NCBI RefSeq assembly: GCF_030684215.1
Contig: NZ_JAUXOV010000063.1
Coordinates: forward strand, 62,001 to 126,000
DNA: 64,000 bases
Direction: 5' to 3'
Source: Pseudotabrizicola sp.
GTDB lineage: Bacteria; Pseudomonadota; Alphaproteobacteria; Rhodobacterales; Rhodobacteraceae
A model generated the notes under the pieces. The model was not told the DNA's origin. It worked only from the letters and a program-made list of their open reading frames with translations, and made no database searches. A program made the position numbers and the translations under genes. Each line of letters opens with the position of its first letter. Within the stretch, counting starts at the first letter, position 1. Shown here piece after piece: positions 19,920 through 28,851 of the stretch.

Positions 19920-20984
19920 ATGATAGAAACAGACAGCTGGGCCTGGCACGTCACAACGCCCTGGCCGGGTTTTGACCCCACGGACCAGAGCAATCTGGAT
20001 GCGGGCGGCAATAGCATGTCTGTTGATCCCGCCACTTACACCGAAATCACCTGGCGGGACGCCGAAGGCGACGACATGATCGCCGACACCGATACGGACG
20101 ACGCCAGCACCAGCAGCAATGACCGGGTAATTATCAACGGTGTCGAACACAGCATCCGCGAAATCGGCGGCTATCCGGGCGGCACAATGGTGGCGAACGG
20201 AGTGACCTACACCGTAAACTTCTCCGTCTGGCTGCTGGACGACGGCACCTACTTGGTCCGCATCCGCGATGAACACATCCCGCCGGATCTGCATTACAAA
20301 AAGGTCGAATCCCTGACGCTTGGCACTTTTGACAATGTCGAATACAGCCACAGCCTTGTATCTACCCGTGACGAACCGTTCTTGTGTTTTGTCGCGGGCA
20401 CCCTGATCCATACCTTTGACGGTCTGATCCCGGTCGAAGACCTTCTGCCCGGTGATCTGGTGCTGACCGCAGACAACGGTTTTCGCCCGCTGCGGTGGTC
20501 TGCAAGCCGCCGGGTGGCCGGGCGCGGGCCAGCGGCGCCGGTCTTGATCACCGCCGGCACCTTGGGAAACAGCCGTGATCTGCGGCTGTCGCAACAGCAC
20601 CGGATTCTGGTATCAGACTGGCGGGCAGAATTGCTGTTTGGCACTTTCGAGGTGCTGGTCGCCGCTCTCCATCTGGTGAACGGTCAGTCTATCCGTCTCG
20701 CTCCCTCTGCGTCGGTCAAGTATGTGCATTTGCTGTTTGACAAGCATGAGCTGATTTTTTCCGAAGGCATTCTGACTGAAAGCTTTCATCCTGATACCTA
20801 TGGTCTGTCCCTTCTGGACCAACCCACGCGGGATGAAGTGCTAAGCCTGTTTCCCGATCTTGGCGATGTCAGGGCCAGTTCAACCGCGCGTCCCTGCCTG
20901 CGCGGCTGGGAAGCGCGGTCGCTTGCGCAGATCAACCGCTCAATGCACGCTGACAGGGGCCAGATCGTGCTGGCGCGCCAATGA
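19920..20984 (+). CDS. Hint-domain (Hedgehog/intein-like) protein
   Basis: A 354-residue protein. Residues about 1-155 are an acidic, Asp/Thr/Ser-rich region with beta-type text (WAWHVTTPWPGFDP, VNFSVWLLDDGTYLVRIRDE). From FLCFVAGTLIHTFDG a Hint_2 domain begins: the leading Cys, then PVEDLLPGDLVLTADNGFRPLRW, LSQQHRILVSDWRAELLFG, and YVHLLFDKHELIFSEGILTESFHP. Hint domains rearrange the peptide bond before the first Cys; many such Rhodobacteraceae proteins occur without a known partner. There is no signal peptide, so any secretion would need a type I system. The last 45 bases overlap the convergent DUF1150 gene. Confidence 0.85.
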   Translation: MIETDSWAWHVTTPWPGFDPTDQSNLDAGGNSMSVDPATYTEITWRDAEGDDMIADTDTDDASTSSNDRVIINGVEHSIREIGGYPGGTMVANGVTYTVNFSVWLLDDGTYLVRIRDEHIPPDLHYKKVESLTLGTFDNVEYSHSLVSTRDEPFLCFVAGTLIHTFDGLIPVEDLLPGDLVLTADNGFRPLRWSASRRVAGRGPAAPVLITAGTLGNSRDLRLSQQHRILVSDWRAELLFGTFEVLVAALHLVNGQSIRLAPSASVKYVHLLFDKHELIFSEGILTESFHPDTYGLSLLDQPTRDEVLSLFPDLGDVRASSTARPCLRGWEARSLAQINRSMHADRGQIVLARQ

Positions 20985-21167
20985 AAACGCCATGCTACGC
21001 TCACGCACCAGCGCCACGCGCTCGCCATCCGGGCGATGCACGGAATAAACCGTCTCCACATCGCCGATCTGCTCACGCAACTCGTCTGGCAGATCGGCCA
21101 CCGTCACCGGGCGCACATAAACGATCGGGCTTTCCACTTGGGCAAATGCCTTGAAAGGACTGTTCAT
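20940..21167 (-). CDS. DUF1150 family protein
   Basis: A 75-residue protein (MNSPFKAFAQVESPIVYVRP, VTVADLPDELREQIGDVETV, YSVHRPDGERVALVRERSMA). This matches the DUF1150 family of alphaproteobacteria, which has no known function and is often next to hsp20, as here. It starts 12 bp after the hsp20 stop on the same strand, so the two are probably co-transcribed and heat-shock controlled. Its 3' end lies inside the 3' end of the Hint gene. Confidence 0.88.
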   Translation of the reverse strand: MNSPFKAFAQVESPIVYVRPVTVADLPDELREQIGDVETVYSVHRPDGERVALVRERSMAFSLARQHDLAPVSVH

Positions 21168-21179
21168 CGCAAAATCTCC

Positions 21180-21593
21180 TTATCCTCGGCCGATGCGGAT
21201 GGTCTGCACCACCGCATCCGGAACCGAGCGTTTCAGATCAATGTGCAACAGCCCATGATCCATGTTCGCGCCCGCAACCTCGACCCCGTCCGCCAGTACA
21301 AAACTGCGCTGAAAGGCCCGTGCGGCAATGCCTCTGTGCAAAAACACACGGTCTTGTGTGTCATCAGGCTGGCGCCCGCGCACGACAAGCTGGCGGTCCT
21401 CGACCGTGATCGCCAGATCTTCCTCGCGAAACCCAGCGACTGCCAGTGTAATGCGGTAAGTGTTGTCTGACGTCGCCTCTATGTTGAACGGGGGATACCC
21501 CTCGCCCGAAGACTTCGCAGTGCGCTCGACCAGCCGTTCCAATTGTTCAAATCCCAACAAAAACGGGTGCGCCCCAAAACTTAGTTTCGTCAT
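21180..21593 (-). CDS. Small heat-shock protein, Hsp20/alpha-crystallin family
   Basis: A 137-residue protein (start MTKLSFGAHPFLLGFEQLER). The alpha-crystallin domain covers about residues 33-125: YPPFNIEATSDNTYRITLAV, AGFREEDLAITVED, RVFLHRGIAARAFQRSFVLA and HGLLHIDLKR. It is an ATP-independent holdase like IbpA. The in-frame ATG at 21602 (MGQMTKL) is an alternative start. About 70 bp upstream is a heat-shock-type promoter (21665-21696). DUF1150 follows closely downstream. Confidence 0.93.
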   Translation of the reverse strand: MTKLSFGAHPFLLGFEQLERLVERTAKSSGEGYPPFNIEATSDNTYRITLAVAGFREEDLAITVEDRQLVVRGRQPDDTQDRVFLHRGIAARAFQRSFVLADGVEVAGANMDHGLLHIDLKRSVPDAVVQTIRIGRG

Positions 21594-21664
21594 CTGTCCC
21601 ATGCCCTTTGCAAAAGCGACATTGCTTGACGCCAGCCCCATGACAGGCACCGGCACCTTACGGG

Positions 21665-21696
21665 AAATATGGGGCGCTGACGCGCAGGCTGCAAGG
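21665..21696 (-). promoter_or_regulatory. Sigma-32 (RpoH)-like promoter of hsp20
   Basis: On the minus strand, CTTGCA (21695-21690) is followed after 15 nt by CCCCATATTT (21674-21665). This matches the RpoH consensus CTTGAA-N13-15-CCCCATnT closely and lies about 70 bp before the hsp20 ATG. Confidence 0.55.
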
Positions 21697-21719
21697 GCGG
21701 GGCCGCAAACCCGCCTTGC
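21691..21719. repeat. GC-rich hairpin between hsp20 and DUF465
   Basis: GCAAGGGCGGGG pairs with CCCGCCTTGC across a seven-base loop, with one bulged G. It overlaps the -35 of the hsp20 promoter and resembles, but does not match, the REP palindromes elsewhere in the window. Confidence 0.5.
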
Positions 21720-21793
21720 GCTGTGCCCTCGTCGCTTGCCCACCAACCACCATTGGCCAACCACCACTGGCTTGAATCGTTGCACCAAATTCT

Positions 21794-21822
21794 TTGCTGC
21801 ACGGTCAAAGAATCCCTATAAT
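21794..21822 (+). promoter_or_regulatory. Sigma-70-like promoter of the DUF465 gene
   Basis: TTGCTG (21794-21799), a 17-bp spacer and a perfect TATAAT (21817-21822) lie about 75 bp before the DUF465 ATG at 21897. Only three of six -35 bases match the consensus. Confidence 0.45.
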
Positions 21823-21896
21823 CGGATGCACAAGGCCAAGACGACTCAGCAACGGTCTGATACCGCCACCCCTGACCCAGCCAGTAAGCGAATCCC

Positions 21897-22115
21897 ATGA
21901 ACGCGCCCAGCGAACTCAACTTCGAAGACATGCTCCAGATCCGGCTGGAGGTTCTGCGCCGTGGGCATCGCGATCTGGATGAGGCGGTTCACGCCCTTGA
22001 GGCGACAGGTCGCCCCGATCAGCTGACATTGCGCCGCCTGAAAAAGCAAAAACTGGCGCTGAAAGACCAGATCGTGAAGATCGAAGATCAGTTGATCCCC
22101 GATATCATCGCCTGA
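21897..22115 (+). CDS. DUF465 (YdcH) family protein
   Basis: A 72-residue helical protein (LNFEDMLQIRLEVLRRGHRD, LDEAVHALEATGRPDQLTLR, RLKKQKLALKDQIVKIEDQL). The RLKKQKLALKDQI block is diagnostic for DUF465, a small coiled-coil family of unknown function. It precedes purE, with a tandem repeat in the 121-bp gap. Confidence 0.85.
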   Translation: MNAPSELNFEDMLQIRLEVLRRGHRDLDEAVHALEATGRPDQLTLRRLKKQKLALKDQIVKIEDQLIPDIIA

Positions 22116-22122
22116 AGGCACC

Positions 22123-22185
22123 TACGCTTGCGGTCAAAGCCCATACGCTTGCGTCCAAAGCCCAGACGCTTGCGTCCAAAGCCTT
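22123..22185. repeat. Three tandem 21-bp repeats upstream of purE
   Basis: Units at 22123-22143, 22144-22164 and 22165-22185 share the core ACGCTTGCGTCCAAAGCC. Unit 1 has GGT for GTC, and the last unit ends TT instead of CA. They are direct, with no spacer. Confidence 0.92.
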
Positions 22186-22236
22186 GCTCCGGCGCGCATC
22201 CTGTCGTAATCGCGCCCAAAGCAATGGGGGACACGC

Positions 22237-22722
22237 ATGGCCGTTGACGTCGGAATTATCATGGGGTCGCAAAGCGACTGGCCCACGATGAAAGAAGCCG
22301 CGCTTATCCTTGATGCGCTTGGTATCAGCTATGAGACAAAGATCGTCAGCGCCCACCGCACGCCGGATCGGCTGTGGACCTATGGCAAGACGGCGGCAGA
22401 GCGTGGGCTGAAAGTGATCATCGCAGGCGCAGGCGGTGCGGCGCATCTGCCGGGCATGATGGCCAGCAAGACGCGGGTGCCGGTTATCGGCGTGCCCGTG
22501 CAGACCAAGGCGCTGTCGGGGGTCGATAGCCTGTATTCCATCGTGCAGATGCCAAAAGGCTACCCCGTGGCCACCATGGCGATCGGCGCGGCGGGTGCCG
22601 CCAATGCCGGACTGATGGCGGCGGGCATCCTTGCGATTTCCGATTCTGCTCTTGCGGAACGGCTGGACGCGTGGCGCGATGCGCTGTCGGCCTCTATCCC
22701 CGAGGAGCCAAAGGATGACTGA
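22237..22722 (+). CDS. purE: N5-carboxyaminoimidazole ribonucleotide mutase
   Basis: A 161-residue PurE class I enzyme that converts N5-CAIR to CAIR in purine synthesis. Motifs are [30 protein letters not shown] and [20 protein letters not shown], followed by [17 protein letters not shown]. The last 8 bases overlap purK, its partner enzyme, so the two are coupled. No PurR-like or purine riboswitch is visible; the 21-bp repeats lie 51 bp upstream. Confidence 0.96.
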   Translation: MAVDVGIIMGSQSDWPTMKEAALILDALGISYETKIVSAHRTPDRLWTYGKTAAERGLKVIIAGAGGAAHLPGMMASKTRVPVIGVPVQTKALSGVDSLYSIVQMPKGYPVATMAIGAAGAANAGLMAAGILAISDSALAERLDAWRDALSASIPEEPKDD

Positions 22723-23791
22723 CATGCTGCGCCCCGGCGCGATGATCGGCATTCTGGGCGGCGGGCAATTGGGCCGGATGCTGTCGGTTGCCGCCAGCCG
22801 GCTTGGTTTTCAATGCCATATCTACGAGCCGGGGCCAAACCCGCCAGCGGGCGATGTTGCGGCCCGCGTGACCACCGCATCCTATGAAGACCTCGACGCG
22901 CTGCGCGCATTTGCGCAAAGCGTCGATGTCATCACCTATGAATTTGAAAACGTTCCCGCCGCCTCGCTTGACGCGCTTGAGGCCATCCGCCCGATCCGCC
23001 CCAACCGCCGCGCTTTGGCGGTGTCACAAGAGCGGATCGCGGAAAAGGATTTCCTGACCAGCCTTAGCCTGACAACCGCGCCCTATGCGCGCGTGGTGGA
23101 TAAGGCCTCACTCGAGGCAGCCTTGGCGCAGATCGGCGCACCCGCCATCCTGAAAACCACAAGGCTGGGCTATGATGGCAAGGGGCAGGCCCGAATCATG
23201 ACCCCGGCCGACGCCCCGGCCGCATGGCAGGCCATGAACGGCGCAGAATCGGTTCTGGAAGGCTTTGTCGACTTCAGCCACGAAGTCTCGGTGATCGCAG
23301 CCCGTGGCCTTGACGGGTCGGTCGCCTGCTACGACCCCGGCGAAAACGTGCACCAAAGCGGCATCCTGCACACCACCACCCTCCCCGCCCGCCTGTCGCC
23401 CGGTCAACGCAGCGACGCAGTGCTGATCGCCGCCCGCATTCTGAACGCGTTGGATTACGTCGGCGTGCTGGGGGTAGAGCTGTTCGTGACCCCCGTAGGG
23501 CTGATCGTCAACGAAATCGCCCCCCGCGTCCATAACTCCGGCCACTGGACCCAGGCCGGCTGCGCCGTGGATCAGTTCGAACAACACATCCGCGCGATTG
23601 CAGGCTGGCCCTTGGGCGACGGCGGGCGCCATGCCGATGTGGTGATGGAGAACCTGATCGGTGAAGATGTGGACCGCGTCCCCACACTTGCCCGCGAGCG
23701 CAGCACCCAGATCCATCTTTACGGCAAAGTCGAAGTCAAACCCGGCCGCAAAATGGGCCACGTAAACCGCGTGATCCGCGGCCTGACCTGA
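22715..23791 (+). CDS. purK: 5-(carboxyamino)imidazole ribonucleotide synthase
   Basis: A 358-residue ATP-grasp enzyme that makes N5-CAIR from AIR, bicarbonate and ATP. Motifs: [17 protein letters not shown] at the N-terminus, [10 protein letters not shown], then ATP-grasp text [14 protein letters not shown] and [15 protein letters not shown]. The ATG at 22715 follows GAGGAGCCAAAGG, a strong ribosome-binding site 7 nt away inside the purE end; the ATG at 22724 is a weaker alternative. The pair purEK fits the two-step bacterial route. Confidence 0.96.
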   Translation: MTDMLRPGAMIGILGGGQLGRMLSVAASRLGFQCHIYEPGPNPPAGDVAARVTTASYEDLDALRAFAQSVDVITYEFENVPAASLDALEAIRPIRPNRRALAVSQERIAEKDFLTSLSLTTAPYARVVDKASLEAALAQIGAPAILKTTRLGYDGKGQARIMTPADAPAAWQAMNGAESVLEGFVDFSHEVSVIAARGLDGSVACYDPGENVHQSGILHTTTLPARLSPGQRSDAVLIAARILNALDYVGVLGVELFVTPVGLIVNEIAPRVHNSGHWTQAGCAVDQFEQHIRAIAGWPLGDGGRHADVVMENLIGEDVDRVPTLARERSTQIHLYGKVEVKPGRKMGHVNRVIRGLT

Positions 23792-23891
23792 TCACAGGGG
23801 CCATCTGCGGGGGTATCGAGCGCCCGCGGCTGGCATTTTCCTGAGGCTGCCGAAATACGGTCAGGACAGGAGCACACTGCGCAAGAGTATT

Positions 23892-24290
23892 TCAGGCACC
23901 GACACCGACCGAGGGCAGCAGTTGCACGCCGTTGATCTGCCAGCCGTCCGCTGTCTCGATCATCTGGTAATCGAGCAGATGGGTCCGGCCCTGTTGGTCG
24001 GTGATCATCACCCTTTGCCACAGGCTTCCGGCGACTTCGCGCAGGTCCAGCATCCTTACATCGCCCGGACGATGCACCATCGGATAGCCTTGACGCACCA
24101 TCATACCAAAATTATCGGCGGTGCCGAAGATGCCTTTGATCGTCGGGCTGGCGAAGCTGAAGGCTGTGACGTAGTCGTCCTGTCCAAGCGCGGACAACTG
24201 GTTGCGGATGGTGTTCTGGATCTGGTCATCCTGCGCCAATGCGGGCGCGCAGAGGCAAGCGGCGGTCAGCAGTCCGGCAAGCAGGCGCAT
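23892..24290 (-). CDS. DUF4864 domain secreted protein
   Basis: A 132-residue protein with a signal peptide at residues 1-20 (MRLLAGLLTAACLCAPALAQ). The mature part has IQNTIRNQLSALGQDDYVTA, FSFASPTIKGIFG and DYQMIETADGWQINGVQLLP. This NTF2/SnoaL-like pattern matches DUF4864, which has no known function. I chose the start at 24290 because it makes a clean signal peptide; the frame is open to 24353. It follows the lysS gene on the same strand, 72 bp away. Confidence 0.72.
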   Translation of the reverse strand: MRLLAGLLTAACLCAPALAQDDQIQNTIRNQLSALGQDDYVTAFSFASPTIKGIFGTADNFGMMVRQGYPMVHRPGDVRMLDLREVAGSLWQRVMITDQQGRTHLLDYQMIETADGWQINGVQLLPSVGVGA

Positions 24291-24362
24291 AGCCGTGGTC
24301 CTTTCGCGGAAACATCCCCACAAAAAGGATAGACCGGGCATGCGCCCGGTCAATGTTTAGCA

Positions 24363-25946
24363 TCAGGCTTTGATAAAATCGCCTGCAAGCCCCTTGTCGA
24401 TAAGGGCAATTGTTTCCGGCACGCCATAAAGCGCGGTGAAGCCACCAAAGCGCGGGCCATCAGAGGCGCCAAGCAGCACCTCATAAAGCGCCTTGAACCA
24501 GTCGCGCAGCGGCTCGAACCCGTGCTCCTTGCCCACCGCAAATACCATGGTCTGCAGGGCGTCGGCGTCATTGCCGCCATCCCATGCCGCAAGCCGTGCG
24601 CGCAGATCGAGAATTGCGGCACGTTCCTGATCGGTGGGCAGACGGAACACCCGTGCGGGCGCAATCTTGTCCGCGAAGTAGCGCACAGCATGGCCGGCTG
24701 CAGCATCCAGATCGGGGTGCGTCTCGGGCGAGGCATCCGGCGCATAGGCGCGGATATAGCCCCAGAGCCCTTTTGCATCCTTGGCCCCGGCCACCGAGGC
24801 CAGATTGAGCAGCATCGAGAACGGCACCACCATTTTCGACACCGGCGGCTGACCACCATGAATGTGCCAGACCGGATTGTTGACCTGTGCATCAACATCC
24901 TGATCGGCATAGGCCCGCAGCTGTTGGTGGTATTCATCCACCGCGCGCGGGATCACGTCGAAATGCATCCGCTTGGCGGTCTTCGGCTTTTGATACATGA
25001 AATAGGACAGCGATTCCGTGGCCGCATAGCTCAGCCATTCGTCAATCGTCAGGCCGTTGCCCTTTGATTTCGATATCTTTTGCCCCTGATCGTCCAAGAA
25101 CAGCTCATAGGTCATGTGGTTGGGCTTGCGCGCGCCCAGCACCTCACAAATCCCGTCATAGATTGGGGTGTTGGTGGAATGGTCCTTGCCATACATCTCG
25201 AAATCGACGCCCAGCGCCGCCCAGCGTGCGCCAAAGTCGGGCTTCCATTGCAGCTTCACATTGCCGCCCGTCACCGGCAGCGTCCATTCGCGGCCGGACT
25301 CGTCGTCAAAGGTGATCTCGCCGCGCACCGCATCGACATTCTTCATCGGCACATACAGCACGCGCCCGGTTTCCGGGTGTATCGGCAGAAACGCCGAATA
25401 GGTCTGCTGGCGTTCTTCACGCAAACTTTTCAGCATGATAGCCATGATCGCGTCATAACGCTCAGCGCACAGGCGCAGGGTGTCATCAAAGCGGCCCGAT
25501 TTGTAGAACTCGGTGGCGCTGATGAATTCATATTCAAAGCCGAACGTATCCAGAAACCGGCGCAGCATGGCGTTGTTATGCGCGCCAAAGCTGTCGTATT
25601 CGCCGTAAGGATCGGGCACCGATGTCAGCGGCTTTTGCATGTGCTGGCGCAGCATATCCTGCTGTGGCACGTTTTCGGGCACCTTGCGCATGCCGTCCAC
25701 ATCATCGGAAAAGCAGATCAGCCGCGTCGGAATGTCGCTGATCACCTCAAACGCGCGGCGGATCATCGTCGTCCTTGCAACTTCTCCAAACGTGCCGATA
25801 TGCGGCAGGCCAGACGGGCCATAGCCGGTTTCAAACAGCACATAGCCCTTTTCCGGGGCTTTCTTTTCATAGCGTTTCAGAATGGCGCGGGCCTCTTCAA
25901 AGGGCCATGCCTTCGATTTCATTGCCGCATCACGCAAAGCAGACAT
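24363..25946 (-). CDS. lysS: Lysyl-tRNA synthetase, class I
   Basis: A 527-residue class I LysRS, the type found in archaea and many alphaproteobacteria (also named LysK). It charges tRNA-Lys with lysine. The HIGH motif reads HIGT in [14 protein letters not shown], and the KMSKS-type motif reads [10 protein letters not shown] in the central region. Other family text includes [20 protein letters not shown] and [19 protein letters not shown]. The usual class II LysRS is not present in the window. The gene is divergent from the TerB-like gene. Confidence 0.95.
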   Translation of the reverse strand: MSALRDAAMKSKAWPFEEARAILKRYEKKAPEKGYVLFETGYGPSGLPHIGTFGEVARTTMIRRAFEVISDIPTRLICFSDDVDGMRKVPENVPQQDMLRQHMQKPLTSVPDPYGEYDSFGAHNNAMLRRFLDTFGFEYEFISATEFYKSGRFDDTLRLCAERYDAIMAIMLKSLREERQQTYSAFLPIHPETGRVLYVPMKNVDAVRGEITFDDESGREWTLPVTGGNVKLQWKPDFGARWAALGVDFEMYGKDHSTNTPIYDGICEVLGARKPNHMTYELFLDDQGQKISKSKGNGLTIDEWLSYAATESLSYFMYQKPKTAKRMHFDVIPRAVDEYHQQLRAYADQDVDAQVNNPVWHIHGGQPPVSKMVVPFSMLLNLASVAGAKDAKGLWGYIRAYAPDASPETHPDLDAAAGHAVRYFADKIAPARVFRLPTDQERAAILDLRARLAAWDGGNDADALQTMVFAVGKEHGFEPLRDWFKALYEVLLGASDGPRFGGFTALYGVPETIALIDKGLAGDFIKA

Positions 25947-26057
25947 TGCTTACATCCTTGAACCGCCCCCATACCCCATGCACGGGAAAGCCTCCGTCCT
26001 CTATTGCCGGAACCCCGGCGCGTCAATATTGTCGCCGCAAACGCAAAGGAATGCACG

Positions 26058-26480
26058 ATGCCCGATACGCCCCCCTCAATGTCCCCTCAGGATGCGCTTG
26101 TTGCCGTTATGGTGGCGGTGTCGGCGGCGGATGAGCAGATGCGGACCTCGGAACTGGTCGCCATTCAACGGATGGTCAATCACATGCCGGTGTTTGCCTC
26201 CTATGATTCCGACCGCATCCGCACGGTCAGCCAGACCGTGTTTGACCTGTTCGAAGAAGAAGACGGGCTGGATGCGCTGTTCGGCCTGATCCGCGATGCG
26301 CTGCCCGAACGGTTGCGCGAAACCGCCTATGCGCTGGCCTGCGATGTGGTGGCGGCTGATGGCAAGCTGCGCGACATGGAGCTGCGGATGCTGGAAGAGG
26401 TGCGCGAGGAGCTGGCCATCGACCGGCTGCACGCCGCCGCCATCGAATGGGGCGCGCGGGTGCGTCATCTGAAGCCCTGA
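26058..26480 (+). CDS. TerB-like tellurite-resistance-family protein
   Basis: A 140-residue all-helical protein (SPQDALVAVMVAVSAADEQM, RTSELVAIQRMVNHMPVF, ALACDVVAADGKLRDMELRM). The two VxxADexm/VAADGxL blocks are the acidic repeats of the TerB/COG3793 fold. Only this single member of the Ter set is present, so tellurite resistance is not implied. The ATG at 26058 follows AAAGGA with a 7-nt gap. The role is unknown. Confidence 0.72.
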   Translation: MPDTPPSMSPQDALVAVMVAVSAADEQMRTSELVAIQRMVNHMPVFASYDSDRIRTVSQTVFDLFEEEDGLDALFGLIRDALPERLRETAYALACDVVAADGKLRDMELRMLEEVREELAIDRLHAAAIEWGARVRHLKP

Positions 26481-26527
26481 CGCCAGCCGCGCAATCGAAT
26501 GAGATTTGCGAAGCGTATCCACCAAGG

Positions 26528-26537
26528 GTAGGGCGGG
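26528..26537 (+). repeat. Partial REP half-site
   Basis: GTAGGGCGGG matches the first ten bases of the REP consensus, but the second half is absent (CCACCG follows). It lies in the convergent gap between the TerB-like gene and dacB. Confidence 0.35.
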
Positions 26538-26552
26538 CCACCGACACCGCTC

Positions 26553-28034
26553 TCAGGCATAGGCCTGTGACCAGCGCGCCAACAATTGCCATTGCAGATT
26601 GCGGGCGCGCGCCAGCCACGCCTCGCCACCCGGCGGGGCTTCCCGCTCGGTCACACTCAGCATGTCGCGGCGCGCGGTATCGGCAAGGAAGATCGCAAAG
26701 ATCAGTTCGCGGCCTTGGGGCGGGCGGATATGGCCCGACAGACCTGACACGAAATTCAATGTGCCGCTTTTGGCGGTGACACGGGTCGGATGATTGGCAA
26801 TCTCTTTCCCCTTGGCGTCCCGCAGGCCCATATCGCGCAGCAAAGGTTGCAGACCGGCACTTGATCCGCGCGCTTGGTGAATGATTTTTGCCATGTCTTC
26901 AGCCGTCACCCGCGACGCAGAGCCAAGGCCCGAATGATCGACGAATCGGCAGTCCACGCCAAACGTCGCGCGCACCCAGTCGGACATCGCCGCGCCAGAC
27001 CCGGCAAGGTCTGCCGCCCCCGAGGCGCGCAGCCCCACAGCCTCGGCAGTGATATTGGTGGAAAACCGCAGCATGTCGCGCAAGATCGTCGTCAGGGGCA
27101 CACTGTCCACCGCCGCCAGTTCCTGCCCGACGGGTTCTGACTGCAACGGCTGCGGCTCCGCCAGAGTGACGCCTTGCGCCTTTGCAAGCGTCTGAAACAC
27201 CTCACCGACATAGAGCGCGGGGTGGCGCACCGGCAGCCAACGGCTGCCACCTTTGCCCAGCGCGCCCGAGGCGACGGTCCATTCATCGGCCGAATCGGCA
27301 GTCTGGTAGGTGAAGACCGGCGCATCACGCGTCACCACCTGCATCCGCGCCATACGCACGGCGGGCACAAAGCGCTCGCCCCGCGCATCCATGGCCGTAG
27401 ACCAGCCGTCGTTCGCCCGCTTCCATTCAAAATGCACACGGTTGAAGTTCAGGTTCAGGCCGCTGATCGACGGGTTGTAACCCACCTGCACGGGCTGTTC
27501 GTCACTGATCTGCGAAACCGGCGGCAAGGCACGGTCCCATGTCAGAAAGCGCCCGGTTGCGGATTTCACCCCGCGCGCGGCAAGCGCCGCCGCAAGATCG
27601 CCCAACTGATCGGTTTGCAGCGTCGGATCGCCCGCACCCACCAGCAACACGTCGCCCTGCACCACACCACCCACCACCGGCCCTGTCGCCAGAATACGCG
27701 TGCGATACCGGAACTCTGGCCCCAACCGCGCCAGCGCATACAGCGCCGTCACCGCTTTGGTCACACTCGCGGGCGGCATCGCGGTCTGCGCCTCGCGCTG
27801 CTCCAGCACGGTGCCCGTAGCGGCATCCATCACAACATAGCTTGCAACGGCAGCCGCGCCCAGCTTGGCATTATTGATCAAGACCTCTGCCGATGTGCCA
27901 CGCACCGCGGGCTGCTGACCGCCTCGCGGCACCGGACGGGGCGAGCGTGCCGGGGCCTCAGCCAGCACAGGCCCGGCCAACAGGGCAGCACAACTGCCCA
28001 GCAACCCGCCAACAATCCTTCGCCGTGAAACCAT
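26553..28034 (-). CDS. dacB: D-alanyl-D-alanine carboxypeptidase/endopeptidase (PBP4 type)
   Basis: A 493-residue penicillin-binding protein of the S13 family, acting in the periplasm on peptidoglycan. A signal peptide covers about residues 1-25. The catalytic triad motifs are S90-V-T-K93 (SxxK), STN in MLRFSTNITAEAVG (SxN) and KSG in VTAKSGTLNFVSG (KTG box). Family text includes DRALPPVSQ and VDHSGLGSASRVT. It cuts terminal D-Ala or cross-links. It ends the nadD-dacB pair on the minus strand, 65 bp after nadD. Confidence 0.93.
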   Translation of the reverse strand: MVSRRRIVGGLLGSCAALLAGPVLAEAPARSPRPVPRGGQQPAVRGTSAEVLINNAKLGAAAVASYVVMDAATGTVLEQREAQTAMPPASVTKAVTALYALARLGPEFRYRTRILATGPVVGGVVQGDVLLVGAGDPTLQTDQLGDLAAALAARGVKSATGRFLTWDRALPPVSQISDEQPVQVGYNPSISGLNLNFNRVHFEWKRANDGWSTAMDARGERFVPAVRMARMQVVTRDAPVFTYQTADSADEWTVASGALGKGGSRWLPVRHPALYVGEVFQTLAKAQGVTLAEPQPLQSEPVGQELAAVDSVPLTTILRDMLRFSTNITAEAVGLRASGAADLAGSGAAMSDWVRATFGVDCRFVDHSGLGSASRVTAEDMAKIIHQARGSSAGLQPLLRDMGLRDAKGKEIANHPTRVTAKSGTLNFVSGLSGHIRPPQGRELIFAIFLADTARRDMLSVTEREAPPGGEAWLARARNLQWQLLARWSQAYA

Positions 28035-28099
28035 CGCGCACCCAATTCCTGAAGCCGCAGTCTAGGCGATCAGACCTGCCGCAAGCAACCACACCGCGT

Positions 28100-28726
28100 T
28101 CACGTTCCCGCGCCACCATGGCCCGCGCCGCCGCGCCAATCACCCCGCGCCCGGATAGCGCTGCTGCTGGCCCCGTTCATCGGCAGGTTGATGAACGCCC
28201 AGACCGGGGGCCGCCGTGACCCGCCCAGCCATTCACCCCGGTCCAGCTGCTTGGACCGGAATGCCTGCGCCGCCCGGCTCAGCCGCGCCTTGACCCCGGC
28301 GCCGGGCCGCGCCAGCACCGCCACAGGCACGCTGCGCAGAATATCGCGCCAGCGGTCCCAGCGGTGAAACTGTACCAGATTATCCGCCCCCATCAGCCAG
28401 ACAAACCGCACGCCGGGATACATCGCCTGCAACCGCCTCACCGTCTCATAGGTAAAACGCGTGCCCAGTCGCGCCTCCAGATCCGTGATCTTGACCCGTG
28501 GGTGCTGCATCACCGCCCGCCCCCGCGCGATCCGGTCCGCCATCGGCGCAGGCTGGCGCGCCTTGAGCGGATTGCCGGGCGTGACCAGCCACCAGACCTG
28601 ATCCAACCCCAGCCGCTTCATCGCCTCGCGCGTGATATGGGCATGCCCTTCATGGGCCGGATCAAACGACCCGCCCAACAGGCCAATCACCTGCCCCTTA
28701 CCCGCTACCGGAAACCCGACCCGCAT
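28100..28726 (-). CDS. nadD: Nicotinate-nucleotide adenylyltransferase
   Basis: A 208-residue enzyme that makes NaAD from nicotinate mononucleotide and ATP in NAD synthesis. The nucleotidyltransferase motif [11 protein letters not shown] lies at residues 18-28 with the HxxH-like pair, and [12 protein letters not shown] follows. The C-terminal SSSAIRARG stands for the usual ISSTxIR motif, with Ala for Thr-like positions. The divergent gene is ettA. Confidence 0.92.
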   Translation of the reverse strand: MRVGFPVAGKGQVIGLLGGSFDPAHEGHAHITREAMKRLGLDQVWWLVTPGNPLKARQPAPMADRIARGRAVMQHPRVKITDLEARLGTRFTYETVRRLQAMYPGVRFVWLMGADNLVQFHRWDRWRDILRSVPVAVLARPGAGVKARLSRAAQAFRSKQLDRGEWLGGSRRPPVWAFINLPMNGASSSAIRARGDWRGGAGHGGAGT

Positions 28727-28851
28727 TCCGCCCCCTTATTTGGCTGGCCAAATTGCCCCTGCCGCGTTGCCCTTGTCCAGCAATATCGCTACATCAGGGG
28801 CAACCCAAGCACATGCGCGCACCCGCCGCCCCGCGACACCGGAGAATACAC

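Noticed and set aside
22123-22185. The 21-bp repeats as a CRISPR array
   Set aside because: Units abut with no spacers and there are no cas genes.
26058-26480. Tellurite-resistance operon
   Set aside because: Only a single TerB-like protein is present, with no other ter gene.
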